Shown here: piece by piece, positions 8,812 through 17,627 of the stretch
How positions within the stretch are numbered: the first letter of the stretch is position 1
Layout of the letters: each line of letters starts with the position of its first letter
Origin: CADEED01 sp020442965
Lineage (GTDB): Bacteria > Pseudomonadota > Gammaproteobacteria > Steroidobacterales > Steroidobacteraceae
NCBI GenBank assembly: GCA_041395525.1
Contig: JAWLAH010000021.1
Span: forward strand, 1 to 32,885
Reading direction: 5' to 3'
DNA: 32,885 nucleotides
The notes under the pieces: generated by a model
The model's database searches: none
What the model was told of the DNA's origin: nothing
Seen by the model: only the letters and a program-made list of their open reading frames with translations
Made by a program: the position numbers and the translations under genes

Positions 8812-9891
8812 TTGCGTATCCATAATTTTGCTGCTGGCCCGGCGACGCTGCCGCTCGAAGTACTCCAAGAAGCGCAATCGCAGCTGCTCGACTGGCAATC
8901 ATCGGGCATGTCGGTCATGGAGGTCAGCCATCGTAGCAAGGCGTTTGTCGCGGTGGCACAGCAGGCGGAAGCCGATTTGCGCACGCTGCTGGCCGTCCCG
9001 ACTAACTACAAGGTGCTGTTCCTGCAGGGCGGCGCCACGGGAATGTTCGCCGGGATTCCGATGAATCTAGCTGCTGCCGATAGCACGGTCGATTATCTGC
9101 ACACCGGCCAGTGGTCGAAGAAAGCGATCGCCGAGGCGAAGCGTTTCTGCAAGGTCAATGTTGTCGCCGATATGGCGAGTTCCAACTATTGCACCGTGCC
9201 CGCGGCCGCCGACGTCAAGGCGACTCGCGGCGCTGTCTATCTGCACTACACCCCGAACGAGACGATCGGTGGCGTCGAGTTCGACTATGTTCCAGACAGC
9301 GGCGATACACCTCTGGTCGGCGACTTTTCTTCGACCATTCTGTCGCGCCCGGTCGATGTTTCGCGATTCGGTGTCATTTATGCTGGCGCCCAGAAGAATA
9401 TTGGCCCGGCGGGTCTGTGTATCGTGATCGTGCGCGAAGATCTGATCGGCAAGGCGCGTGCGGGCACACCGACGGTGTGGGATTTCAAGGCGATGGCAAA
9501 CGATGGCTCGATGCTCAACACGCCGCCCACCTTCGCCTGGTATATGGCGGGGCTCGTCTTCAAGTGGTTGCTGAAGCAGGGTGGGCTGGTTGCGATGGCG
9601 GCTCGCAATCGCGCGAAGGCCGAACTGCTCTATCGGGCGATCGACGAATCGGACTACTACGCCAATCCGGTGGCCAGACATTGCCGCTCTTGGATGAACG
9701 TGCCGTTCACCGTGCCGAAGCCCGAGCTGGAGCAGACCTTTGTGGCTGAAGCGGCTGCGGCGGGACTCAAGAATCTGGAAGGCCATCGGTCGGTCGGCGG
9801 TATGCGCGCCAGTATCTACAACGCGATGCCCCTCGCGGGCGTCGAGGCATTGGTCGACTTCATGAAGGATTTCGCGCGCCGTCATGGTTGA
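8812..9891 (+). CDS. serC: Phosphoserine aminotransferase
   Basis: SerC is a PLP enzyme converting 3-phosphohydroxypyruvate to phosphoserine, and it also acts in pyridoxal phosphate synthesis. The family signatures are HNFAAGPATLPLEVL at the N-terminus, SHRSKAF, LQGGATGMF and the PLP lysine (Lys195) in IYAGAQKNIGPAG; the C-terminal GHRSVGGMRASIYNAM is also typical. I choose TTG 8812 as the start because GAGG at 8801-8804 lies 7 bases before it. The in-frame TTG at 8806 would sit on top of that ribosome-binding site. It follows gyrA closely, as in Pseudomonas and Xanthomonas. About 359 aa, complete. Confidence 0.95.
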   Translation: MRIHNFAAGPATLPLEVLQEAQSQLLDWQSSGMSVMEVSHRSKAFVAVAQQAEADLRTLLAVPTNYKVLFLQGGATGMFAGIPMNLAAADSTVDYLHTGQWSKKAIAEAKRFCKVNVVADMASSNYCTVPAAADVKATRGAVYLHYTPNETIGGVEFDYVPDSGDTPLVGDFSSTILSRPVDVSRFGVIYAGAQKNIGPAGLCIVIVREDLIGKARAGTPTVWDFKAMANDGSMLNTPPTFAWYMAGLVFKWLLKQGGLVAMAARNRAKAELLYRAIDESDYYANPVARHCRSWMNVPFTVPKPELEQTFVAEAAAAGLKNLEGHRSVGGMRASIYNAMPLAGVEALVDFMKDFARRHG

Positions 9892-11059
9892 ACACTTCCG
9901 GATTCTGCAACTCAACAATATCAGCGTGCGCGGGCTCGAGCGCTTGCCGCGTGATCGTTTTGAAATCGCGTCGGATATGAACCGTCCGCACGCCATACTC
10001 GTGCGTTCGGCCGACATGCATTCGATGACGATTCCCGAGTCCGTCCTCGCCGTTGCGCGCGCCGGCGCTGGGGTCAACAACATCCCGGTGGCGGACTTGT
10101 CGAAACGCGGCATTCCGGTGTTCAACGCGCCGGGTGCCAATGCCAATGCGGTCAAGGAGTTGGTTATCGCGGCCTTGTTCCTCGCGGCACGCAATATCTG
10201 CCAGGCCTGGCAGTTCGCACGGACGCAATCGGGCGACGACAAGGCCATCGATGCCGCGGTCGAGAAGGGCAAGAAGACCTTCGCCGGCTTCGAATTGCCA
10301 GGTCGCACCTTGGGTGTCATCGGCCTCGGTGCGATCGGGGTGGAAGTCGCCAATAGCGCACTTGGCCTCGGCATGAAGGTGCTCGGTTATGATCCGCAAA
10401 TTACCGTGCAGCGCGCCTGGCAGCTCTCATCGAACGTTGAGCAGGCCTTGTCGCTCGATGATCTGTTCGCCCGTAGCGACGTCATCACGGTGCACGTACC
10501 GCTCACGGATGGGACGCGCGGCATCGTTAACGCGGCGCGGTTGCAGTTATTACGCAAAGGCGGCGCTGTGCTGAATTTCTCGCGTGCACCGATCGTCGAC
10601 GAAGCGGCGATACTGGGCGCGCTGGATGCGGGCCACTTGCACGCTTACATTTGCGATTTCCCGAGCAATGCGCTCAAGGATCATCCGTGTGTCGTCACTC
10701 TGCCGCACCTCGGCGCGTCGACCGCTGAGGCAGAAGACAACTGTGCCATCATGGTCGCGGATACGCTCAGGGACTACCTCGAGAACGGCAACGTGCGTCA
10801 TAGCGTGAACTTTCCAGAGGCGGTGTTACCGCGGGTGCCCACCGCGGCGCGCGTCGCAATCGCCAATCGAAACGTGCCTAACATGGTCGGCCAGATATCA
10901 ACCGTACTCGCAGCACGCAAGCTCAATATTTCCGAACTCCTCAACAAGTCCCGTGGCGACTACGCTTATACCTTGATCGATATCGACGGCTCGGTCGATG
11001 CAGCAGCGCTGACACAGATTCTCGCGATTGACGGCGTGCTGAAAGCGCGGCTCGTCTGA
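9884..11059 (+). CDS. serA: D-3-phosphoglycerate dehydrogenase, short form with ACT domain
   Basis: This enzyme oxidises 3-phosphoglycerate to 3-phosphohydroxypyruvate, supplying the SerC substrate. The 391-aa protein shows the D-2-hydroxyacid dehydrogenase fold: GAGVNNIPV, the NAD motif LGVIGLGAIGVEVAN, VITVHVPLT, VLNFSRAPIVDE (catalytic Arg), and LPHLGASTAEAEDN (catalytic His). A C-terminal ACT-like domain (NVPNMVGQISTVLAARKLNI) suggests control by serine. It lacks the extra intervening domain of long SerA. The ATG lies inside the end of serC (8-base overlap), so the two serine steps are probably made together. The substrate assignment rests on family and coupling with serC. Confidence 0.9.
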   Translation: MVEHFRILQLNNISVRGLERLPRDRFEIASDMNRPHAILVRSADMHSMTIPESVLAVARAGAGVNNIPVADLSKRGIPVFNAPGANANAVKELVIAALFLAARNICQAWQFARTQSGDDKAIDAAVEKGKKTFAGFELPGRTLGVIGLGAIGVEVANSALGLGMKVLGYDPQITVQRAWQLSSNVEQALSLDDLFARSDVITVHVPLTDGTRGIVNAARLQLLRKGGAVLNFSRAPIVDEAAILGALDAGHLHAYICDFPSNALKDHPCVVTLPHLGASTAEAEDNCAIMVADTLRDYLENGNVRHSVNFPEAVLPRVPTAARVAIANRNVPNMVGQISTVLAARKLNISELLNKSRGDYAYTLIDIDGSVDAAALTQILAIDGVLKARLV

Positions 11060-11089
11060 GCACGGCGCCGGCTTGGGGAATGTTGGGCT

Positions 11090-12254
11090 ATGACAAAGAA
11101 AAGCTCTCGCGCCAAAGTCAAGCGGGCTGCGCGCGCGCGCGGCACAGCCACGGCAGCCGCTAACGCTAACAAGGAACCGCGAGCAGCGGGCTCGCAGTCG
11201 CTCGCGACCTTGCGCGACGAAATCGACAGCGTCGATCGTCGCATTCACGAACTCTTGAATGCCCGCGCCGGCCTCGCGCGTCGTGTCGCGGAATCCAAGC
11301 AGGGGTTGGTTGGTAGCGCAATCGAATTCTATCGGCCGGAGCGCGAAGCGCAGGTGTTGCGCATGGCCAAGGAGCGCAACCAGGGGCCGCTGCGCGACGA
11401 GGAGATTCTGCGCCTGTTTCGCGAGATCATGTCCGCCTGTCTCGCTCAGGAGGAGCCGTTGAAGGTTGCCTTTCTCGGGCCAGAAGGAACGTTCACGCAG
11501 ACTGCGGTACTCAAACACTTCGGGCATTCGGTCACGCCTTGCCATTGCTATCGATCGATGAGGTGTTTCGGTCGAGGCGGGGCATGCTGACTTTGGGTCA
11601 TGCCAATCGAAAACTCGACTGAACACAGTCCGTCTGCGCTCGACCAGGTTTTGTCGCCCTGAAATCTGCGGTGAAGTCGGGCGAATACATCGGTTCTGAT
11701 GGGTCATGGCGTCATCTCAAGACCATCAAACGCATCTGTAGCTAATGAAATCATACCCCAGGTGTCGCAACTGGCTGGAGGAGCACCTGCCGAACGTGGA
11801 GTGTGTTCCCGTCGCGAGCAACTGCGGAGGCGCGCAATCGAAGGGCGTGGCGAACGGCACCGCCGCCATTGCAGGCGTGCAGCGCACCGTCTATGGTCTG
11901 AAGCTGCTCGCGCGAGATCGAGGACCAGCCTGCAATAACTACGACCGGTTCTTTGTTCGGTCGACAGCTGTTCGAGCAGTGGGCAGGATCGTACGACGCT
12001 GTTAGCTGGAAGGGCGGCTTTGCCTGATACACACGGCGCATTATTCAGATTACTCGAGCCGTTCGCCGAACACTCCGGTCAATATGACGCGAATCGAGTC
12101 ACGACCGTCGAAACGGCAGAAGTGGGATTACGTGTTTTTCTTCGACATCGAAGGACATGCCGAGGATCCCGTTATCGCGCGCGCATTGGCGGAACTCAAG
12201 AAGCGAGCGTCGCTGTTTCGGGTGTTGGGTTCGTACCCGCGCGCGGTGCTCTGA
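11090..12254 (+). CDS. pheA: Chorismate mutase/prephenate dehydratase, P-protein (multiply frameshifted)
   Basis: PheA makes prephenate from chorismate and phenylpyruvate from prephenate for phenylalanine synthesis. A basic 35-residue N-terminal extension is followed by an AroQ chorismate mutase domain (SLATLRDEIDSVDRRIHELL, then IEFYRPEREAQVLR) and the start of the dehydratase domain (LKVAFLGPEGTFTQTAVLKH). From about 11545 to 12100 the frame changes repeatedly. Pieces remain recognisable: MPIENST near 11600, CRNWLEEHLPNVECVPVASN and GVANGTAAIAGV around 11770-11880, NNYDRFFV near 11935, and the ACT-domain end WDYVFFFDIEGHAEDP near 12125-12170. The stop TGA (12252-12254) overlaps the hisC ATG. 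The order serC-serA-pheA-hisC supports the identity. I count at least eight indels; error or true decay cannot be separated here. Confidence 0.85.
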
Positions 12255-13408
12255 TGTCGCCGTCCAAGGGGAGTCCGACGGAGGTCGGATTGCGGCGGCT
12301 GGCAACGCCGGCCGTGCAGTCGCTCGCGCCCTATTTGCCCGGCAAGCCGATCGATGAATTGGAGCGCGAACTCGGCATCCGCAATGTCGTCAAACTTGCG
12401 TCGAACGAGAGTCCTTTTGGCCCCAGCCCGAAGGCGATCGCCGCGGCCCGAACCGCACTCGCCACCATCGGCCAGTATCCGGATGGCGGTGGGCATGAGC
12501 TGAAAACGAAGCTGGCACGCCTGCACGGTGTCTCGGCTGAGCAACTCACGCTCGGCAATGGTTCAAACGACATTCTGGTGTTGGTTGCCGAGGCGTTTCT
12601 GACGCCCGATCTCGAGGCGGTTTACTCACAATACGCATTCGCGGTCTATCCAATCGCCGTGCACGCCACCGGCGCGACCTGTCGATCAGTGGCGGCGCTG
12701 CCGGCCGGCGCAGCCATGGCTTATGGCCACGATCTCACCGCGATGCGCGCGGCGATCACCGAACGAACCCGGCTGGTATTCATCGCCAACCCTAACAATC
12801 CGACTGGTACCTATGTCGAGCCACAAGATCTATTGCGGTTCATCCGCTCGATGCCGCGCAGTGCGCTGGTCGTGCTGGATGAGGCGTACTTTGAATATGC
12901 GCGGTCCATTCCGTTGCAAAATGGCATCGACTGGCTGGATGAATGCCCCAATCTGGTGATCGTGCGCACGTTTGCCAAAGCCTACGGGCTTGCGGGACTA
13001 CGAATTGGTTACGCTGTCAGTCACCCCGAGGTGGCCGACATGCTGAACAGAATCCGCCAGCCTTTCAACGTGTCGAGTGTGGCGTTGGCCGCCGCCGCCG
13101 CCGCCCTCGATGACCCAGAGCACGTGGCGCATACTGTCGCAGTCGCGATCTCCGAGCGCGTGCGGGTTGCCACTGTGCTCAGGCAGCGTGGCCTCGAAGT
13201 AGCGCCTTCAGCGGGGAACTTCCTGTTAGTGCGAATCGGCCCTGCGGCGGCGGCTTGCTATCAGCGGCTGCTGCGGGCGGGGATCATCGTGCGGCCGGTC
13301 GGTAACTATGGCCTGCCGGAGCATTTGCGCATCACACTCGGTACGATCGACGAGAACGAGCGTTTGCTGGCGGCACTGACGACCGTACTCGCTGCCGGCT
13401 CCCTATGA
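12254..13408 (+). CDS. hisC: Histidinol-phosphate aminotransferase
   Basis: HisC is a class I/II PLP aminotransferase acting on histidinol phosphate, and members in this gene context can also transaminate aromatic precursors. The ATG at 12254 shares its first base with the pheA stop (TGATG). Visible signatures are NVVKLASNESPFGPSPKAI, the NPNNPTG motif, VVLDEAYFEYA, and the PLP lysine (Lys242) in TFAKAYGLAGLRIGYA; the C-terminal Arg region reads PEHLRITLG. The 384-aa protein is complete. An open frame continues upstream of the ATG into pheA and is not part of hisC. Because it sits between pheA and aroA, aromatic transamination is as plausible as histidine synthesis. Confidence 0.93.
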   Translation: MSPSKGSPTEVGLRRLATPAVQSLAPYLPGKPIDELERELGIRNVVKLASNESPFGPSPKAIAAARTALATIGQYPDGGGHELKTKLARLHGVSAEQLTLGNGSNDILVLVAEAFLTPDLEAVYSQYAFAVYPIAVHATGATCRSVAALPAGAAMAYGHDLTAMRAAITERTRLVFIANPNNPTGTYVEPQDLLRFIRSMPRSALVVLDEAYFEYARSIPLQNGIDWLDECPNLVIVRTFAKAYGLAGLRIGYAVSHPEVADMLNRIRQPFNVSSVALAAAAAALDDPEHVAHTVAVAISERVRVATVLRQRGLEVAPSAGNFLLVRIGPAAAACYQRLLRAGIIVRPVGNYGLPEHLRITLGTIDENERLLAALTTVLAAGSL

Positions 13409-14742
13409 GCCGAGTGAACTACCGCGTCGAGCCAAGCGCCGAGGTTGGTGGCGACGTCGTGGTGCCGGGCGACAAATCGATTTCGCATCGAGCCTTGTTG
13501 TTAGGCGGGATCGCCGAGGGTGTGAGTCGCGCAAGCGGCTTTCTGGCGAGCGAGGATTGTCTGGCGACTTTGCGCGCCATGTCGGCACTGGGGGTGAGCA
13601 TTGATCGACCATCGCCGACCGAGATCGTCGTGCATGGGGTTGGCCGCAGCGGGTTCACGCCGCCCGTCGAAGCGCTCGACATGGGCAACGCAGGCACCGC
13701 GATGCGTCTTTTCATGGGTCTGCTGTCGGCGCAGGCCTTCGATAGCACCCTGGTGGGCGATCGCTCATTGATGCGGCGGCCGATGGAACGCGTCGCCGCG
13801 CCACTGCGATCGATGGGCGCGCAGATCGCGACCACCGCGGGCCGACCGCCAGTCGTCATACGCGGCGGCCATGAACTCAAGAGTATCGATTTCGCGATGC
13901 CGCTCGCCAGCGCCCAGGTGAAGTCAGCCGTGTTGTTAGCGGGCCTGTATGCCGCTGGTACTACGCGGGTCAGGGAACCGGCGCCGTCGCGCGATCACAC
14001 GGAACATATGTTGCGCGCTTTCGGCGTCGCGGTTGAGCAACGGGGCACGCTGATCGAGCTCGTTGGGCGGCAGACGCTACGCGCTGCCCAGCTCGTGATT
14101 CCGGGCGATATTTCATCCGCCGCATTTTTTCTCGTGGCCGGTGCGCTGGCGGCGCCGCAGGGACTGTGCCTGCGGAACGTGGGCATCAATCCCACGCGCA
14201 CAGGCATCCTCACCTTGCTGCGGGCGATGGGCGCCGATCTGGTGGTAACAGAACACCCCGGTCCTACCTCCGAGCCTGCAGCGGACATCACCGTCCGGGC
14301 GAGTCGCCTGCGCGGGATTGACGTGCCGCGGGACGTTGTGCCGCTCGCGATCGATGAGTTTCCGGTGTTCTTCATTGCAGCTGCCTGCGCCGAAGGCACG
14401 ACCACTCTGCGCGGCGCCGAGGAATTGCGGGTCAAGGAAAGCGATAGACTCGCGGTCATGAGCGTGGGCCTCAACACCGTGGGTGTCGAGCACGAACTGC
14501 TTCCGGACGGTATCCGGATCGTGGGTGGTCGCCGCCTACGCGGTGGGCGTGTCGACAGTCACGGCGATCATCGCATCGCGATGGCGTTCGCGATCGCAAG
14601 TCTTGCGGCCGACGAGCCGATCGAGATCCTCGACACCGCGAATGTCGCCACGTCGTTCCCCGGGTTCGAACGGATGGCGCAAGCCGTCGGTCTGCGCCTC
14701 GAGGTCAGACCGCCCGATGCCCAGTCGGGAGATAGCCGGTGA
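13405..14742 (+). CDS. aroA: 3-phosphoshikimate 1-carboxyvinyltransferase (EPSP synthase)
   Basis: AroA transfers enolpyruvate from PEP to shikimate-3-phosphate, the sixth shikimate-pathway step, feeding chorismate to pheA. Signatures: the N-terminal GDKSISHRALLLGG, LDMGNAGTAMRLFMG (the Gly that matters for glyphosate sensitivity is retained), the C-terminal ELRVKESDRLAVM, and GDHRIAMAFAI. At 445 aa it is complete. It overlaps hisC by four bases (ATGA) and its stop overlaps the GTG start of cmk (GTGA). Confidence 0.95.
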   Translation: MSRVNYRVEPSAEVGGDVVVPGDKSISHRALLLGGIAEGVSRASGFLASEDCLATLRAMSALGVSIDRPSPTEIVVHGVGRSGFTPPVEALDMGNAGTAMRLFMGLLSAQAFDSTLVGDRSLMRRPMERVAAPLRSMGAQIATTAGRPPVVIRGGHELKSIDFAMPLASAQVKSAVLLAGLYAAGTTRVREPAPSRDHTEHMLRAFGVAVEQRGTLIELVGRQTLRAAQLVIPGDISSAAFFLVAGALAAPQGLCLRNVGINPTRTGILTLLRAMGADLVVTEHPGPTSEPAADITVRASRLRGIDVPRDVVPLAIDEFPVFFIAAACAEGTTTLRGAEELRVKESDRLAVMSVGLNTVGVEHELLPDGIRIVGGRRLRGGRVDSHGDHRIAMAFAIASLAADEPIEILDTANVATSFPGFERMAQAVGLRLEVRPPDAQSGDSR

Positions 14743-15431
14743 CGGCGACCGACTGGCCGATCATCACGATCGATGGTCCGACGAGTTCTGGCAAAGGGAC
14801 GATTGCGCGTGCGGTTGCGCGCGCTCTGGGCTGGAATTTGCTCGATAGTGGGGCATTGTACCGACTGGTTGCGCTCAGCGGCGCCATGCGGGGTCTGGAT
14901 CCGGACGACGTGAAGAGTCACGCCGCGCTGGCGGCGGGCATGAAGGTCGAGTTTTTGACCGATGCTGACGGCGCGGAGCGCGTTCTACTGGCCGGCGAAG
15001 ACGTTACCCGAGCGCTGCGCTCCGAGCAGACCGGCCAGGGCGCCTCCCGCGTGGCTGTTTGGCCAGCCGTGCGCGACGCCCTGATCGAACGTCAGCAGGC
15101 GTTCGTCCAGGCGCCTGGTTTGGTGGCGGACGGTCGGGACATGGGGACCGTCGTATTTCCGCAAGCGGCGCTCAAGGTATTCCTGACGGCCAGTGCGGAA
15201 GAACGTGCGGCCAGGCGCCATAAGCAGTTGATCTCAAAGGGGTCCGCTGCTAGTCTTGCCGACCTTTCGCGCGAGATCGCCGAGCGTGACCAGCGGGATT
15301 CCTCCCGCGCAATCGCGCCCCTCAAGCCCGCGTCAGACGCCGTGATACTGGATTCCACCGGACTGCCGATTCAGCAGGTTGTGGCACGCGTGCTGACTTT
15401 GGGTCGTGAGCGCGACTTGTGGGAAGTTTGA
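14739..15431 (+). CDS. cmk: Cytidylate kinase
   Basis: Cmk phosphorylates CMP and dCMP with ATP. The P-loop GPTSSGKGT is near residue 13, followed by LLDSGALYRLVAL, the CMP-binding GQGASRVAVWPAVRDAL, DGRDMGTVVFP and a LID-like KVFLTASAEERAARR. It is complete at 230 aa. The GTG start overlaps the aroA stop (GTGA), and aroA-cmk-rpsA is a strongly conserved order. Confidence 0.95.
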   Translation: MTATDWPIITIDGPTSSGKGTIARAVARALGWNLLDSGALYRLVALSGAMRGLDPDDVKSHAALAAGMKVEFLTDADGAERVLLAGEDVTRALRSEQTGQGASRVAVWPAVRDALIERQQAFVQAPGLVADGRDMGTVVFPQAALKVFLTASAEERAARRHKQLISKGSAASLADLSREIAERDQRDSSRAIAPLKPASDAVILDSTGLPIQQVVARVLTLGRERDLWEV

Positions 15432-15521
15432 TTGAGTATGAGTTGATAGGTGCCCCGCATGGATGCGGCGGCGTAAGTTTTCAACCTCGAGACGACAGGA
15501 CTGCCGTCGCGAGCCACGAGA

Positions 15522-15545
15522 CACGGAACAGCTGCGCTGTCCGTG
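15522..15545 (+). promoter_or_regulatory. Hairpin in the rpsA leader
   Basis: CACGGAACAG and CTGTCCGTG form a 9-bp stem with one bulged A and a CTGCG loop, ending 22 bases before the rpsA ATG. No clear Shine-Dalgarno sequence precedes that ATG. In E. coli the rpsA leader also folds into hairpins, has a weak Shine-Dalgarno, and is the site of S1 autogenous control. I infer a similar role here. Confidence 0.4.
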
Positions 15546-15567
15546 CCAGAGATTTAGACACACAAAC

Positions 15568-17239
15568 ATGACAGAAAGTTTCGCGCAATTATTCGAACAG
15601 AGTCTTGCTAACCAGCGGATTCGCCCCGGCATGATTCTGACGGGCCTCGTCATAGATGTCGGCTCCGACATGGTCGTCGTCAACGTCGGCCTCAAGTCCG
15701 AAGCCGTCATCCCGATCGAACAGTTCAAGAACGAACTGGGCGAAGTCGAAGTCGTCGCCGGCGACAGCGTCGAAGTGGCACTCGACTCGGTTGAGGATGG
15801 CACTGGTGAAACGCGCCTGTCGCGCGAAAAGGCCAAGCGGGCACGCACCTGGACACGTCTCGAGGAGGCGTTCAATGGGTCCGAGATCGTCGGCGGTGTC
15901 ATCACCGGTCGTCAAGGGCGGCTCATACGGTCGAGATCGACAATGTCCGCGCTGCTTCTGCCGGGCTCATTGGTCGATGTTCGTCCGGTGCGCGACACCG
16001 CGTACCTGGAGGGCAAGCCACTCGAGTTCAAGGTCATCAAGCTCGATCAAAAGCGCAACAACGTCGTCGTGCCTGCGCCGCGCGGTCGTTGAGCAGGAGT
16101 TCTCCGCCGAGCGTTCAGCTCTGATGGACAATCTGCAGGAAGGCGCGGTCGTCAGCGTGCGGATTACGAATCTGACCGACTACGGGTGCGTTCGTCGATC
16201 TCGGTGGTATCGATGGTTCGTCGCACATCACCGACATGGCGTGAAGCGCGTCAAGCACCCGTCCGAGGTCGTCAAAGTCGGCGATGAAGTCGAAGTCCGC
16301 ATTCTCAAATTCGATCGTGAGCGCTCGCGCGTCAGTCTCGGCCTGAAGCAGCTGGGCGCGGACCCGTGGGAGAATATCGCGCGCCGCTATCCGCCTAACA
16401 CTCGCGTGTTCGGCAAGGTCACCAACATTGCCGACTACGGCGCGTTTGTGGAGATCGAGGGACAGTGTCGAGGGCCTGGTGCACGTGTCGGAGATGGATT
16501 GAACTTCAACAAGAACGTCAATCCGTCCAAGGTTGTTCACTCGGGCCAGGAGGTCGAGGTGATGGTGCTCGACGTGGACGAAGAGCGACGCCGGATTTCG
16601 CTCGGACTCAAGCAATGCCAGCAGAATCCCTGGAAAGAGTTCGCCGAGAATCACAATCGCGGCGACCGCGTGTCGGGCCAGATCAAGTCGATCACCGATT
16701 TCGGCGTATTCATCGGTTTGCCCGGCAATATCGACGGACTCGTGCATTTGTCGGATCTGTCGTGGATGTGCCCGGCGAAGAAGCCGTGCGCAACTACCAG
16801 AAGGGTCAGCAGCTCGATGCGACCGTGCTATCGATCGATCCGGAACGCGAGCGGATTTCGCTCGGCGTCAAGCAAATGGCACAGGATCCATTTTCCAACT
16901 ACATCGCTGAGAATCCCAAGGGCACGATCGTCAAGGGCGTCGTGAAGGAAGTCGATGCACGCGGCGCGGTTATCGACCTCGGCAACGGGATCGAGGGCAG
17001 TTGCGTGCGTCCGAGCTGGCGCGTGATCGTGTCGAAGACGCGCACCGTGCTCAAGGTCGGCGACGAAATCGACGCGCGTTTCACGGGCGTCGATCGCAAG
17101 ACGCGTACGATCACGCCATCGTCAAGGCGAAGGAAATGTACGAAGAGGCTGAAGCGGTGCAGAACTATCGCTCCGAGCAGCCGTCGTCTGGTACCAGTCT
17201 CGCGATCTCCTCAAGGAGCAGATCGGCGATCGGTCCTAA
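15568..17239 (+). CDS. rpsA: 30S ribosomal protein S1 (multiply frameshifted)
   Basis: S1 is the six-repeat OB-fold protein that delivers mRNA to the 30S subunit. The ATG at 15568 begins MTESFAQLFEQSLANQRIRP. All six S1 repeats can be followed: VIDVGSDMVVVNVGLKSEAV, then ITNLTDYG, VTNIADYGAFVEIE, IKSITDFGVFIGLPGNIDGL, VKEVDARGAVIDLGNGIEG, and the end VQNYRSEQPSSGTSL with EQIGDRS and TAA at 17237. They are scattered over three frames, with breaks near 15905-15950, 16072, 16190, 16235, 16465, 16495, 16765, 17005, 17050, 17115 and 17200. Several are single extra or missing G bases that cancel one another. Full span is about 557 aa, the normal size. S1 is essential, so the breaks are almost certainly sequence errors. 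Confidence 0.92.
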
Positions 17240-17301
17240 CAACAACGCGCTCATGGAGGACATCCGTCCAGGTGTTTCACCCGGCGGGCAGCGCAGATCG
17301 G

Positions 17302-17603
17302 CTGACGAAATCCGAACTCATCGAAATCATCACCGTTACAGAAGCATCTGCCTGCCAAGGACGTGGAGCTCGCGCTCAAGCAGATACTCGAAATCATGAG
17401 TGACACGCTCGACGGGCGATCGCATAGAGATTCGCGGGTTCGGCAGCTTCTCGCTGCATTTCCGTCCGCCGCGCCAGGGGCGCAATCCTGGCAAGACGGG
17501 TGAGGCCGTCGCGCTATCGGGCAAGTACGTGCCACACTTCAAGCCCGGCAAGGATCTGCGCGAGCGCGTCAACGATGGCGCTGACTATCCCATCCGCGAC
17601 TGA
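17302..17603 (+). CDS. ihfB: Integration host factor beta subunit (frameshifted)
   Basis: IHF-beta is half of the IHF heterodimer that bends DNA at specific sites. The N-terminus LTKSELIEIITV lies in one frame (a CTG where ATG is normal, so either an unusual start or an error). QKHLPAKDVELALKQILEIM follows in a second, and GDRIEIRGFGSFSLHFRPPR, the DNA-contacting arm, in a third. The arm Pro lies in GRNPGKTGEAV, one residue longer than the usual GRNPKTG. Breaks are near 17338 and 17420. The end reads YVPHFKPGKDLRERVND plus a short tail. The rpsA-ihfB order is standard in gammaproteobacteria. About 98 aa when corrected. Confidence 0.87.
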
Positions 17604-17627
17604 CAAGGCTGTGGTCGCGGTTCGCCA

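Noticed and set aside
8793..8825. Ten-codon mini-ORF just before serC (ATG 8793)
   Set aside because: It overlaps the serC ribosome-binding site and start; too short and unsupported to call a leader peptide.
9067..10374. Long open frame of 435 codons on the minus strand, opposite serC and serA
   Set aside because: It runs antisense across two well-supported genes and its protein resembles nothing; long antisense frames are common in high-GC DNA with strong third-position bias.
12020..12253. Extension of the hisC frame upstream of its ATG
   Set aside because: The upstream codons are out-of-frame pheA sequence; the conserved HisC start and the TGATG junction place the start at 12254.
15568..17239. 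Programmed ribosomal frameshifting in rpsA
   Set aside because: There are many breaks with no slippery heptamers or shared structure, and the same pattern affects unrelated genes, which fits sequence error better.
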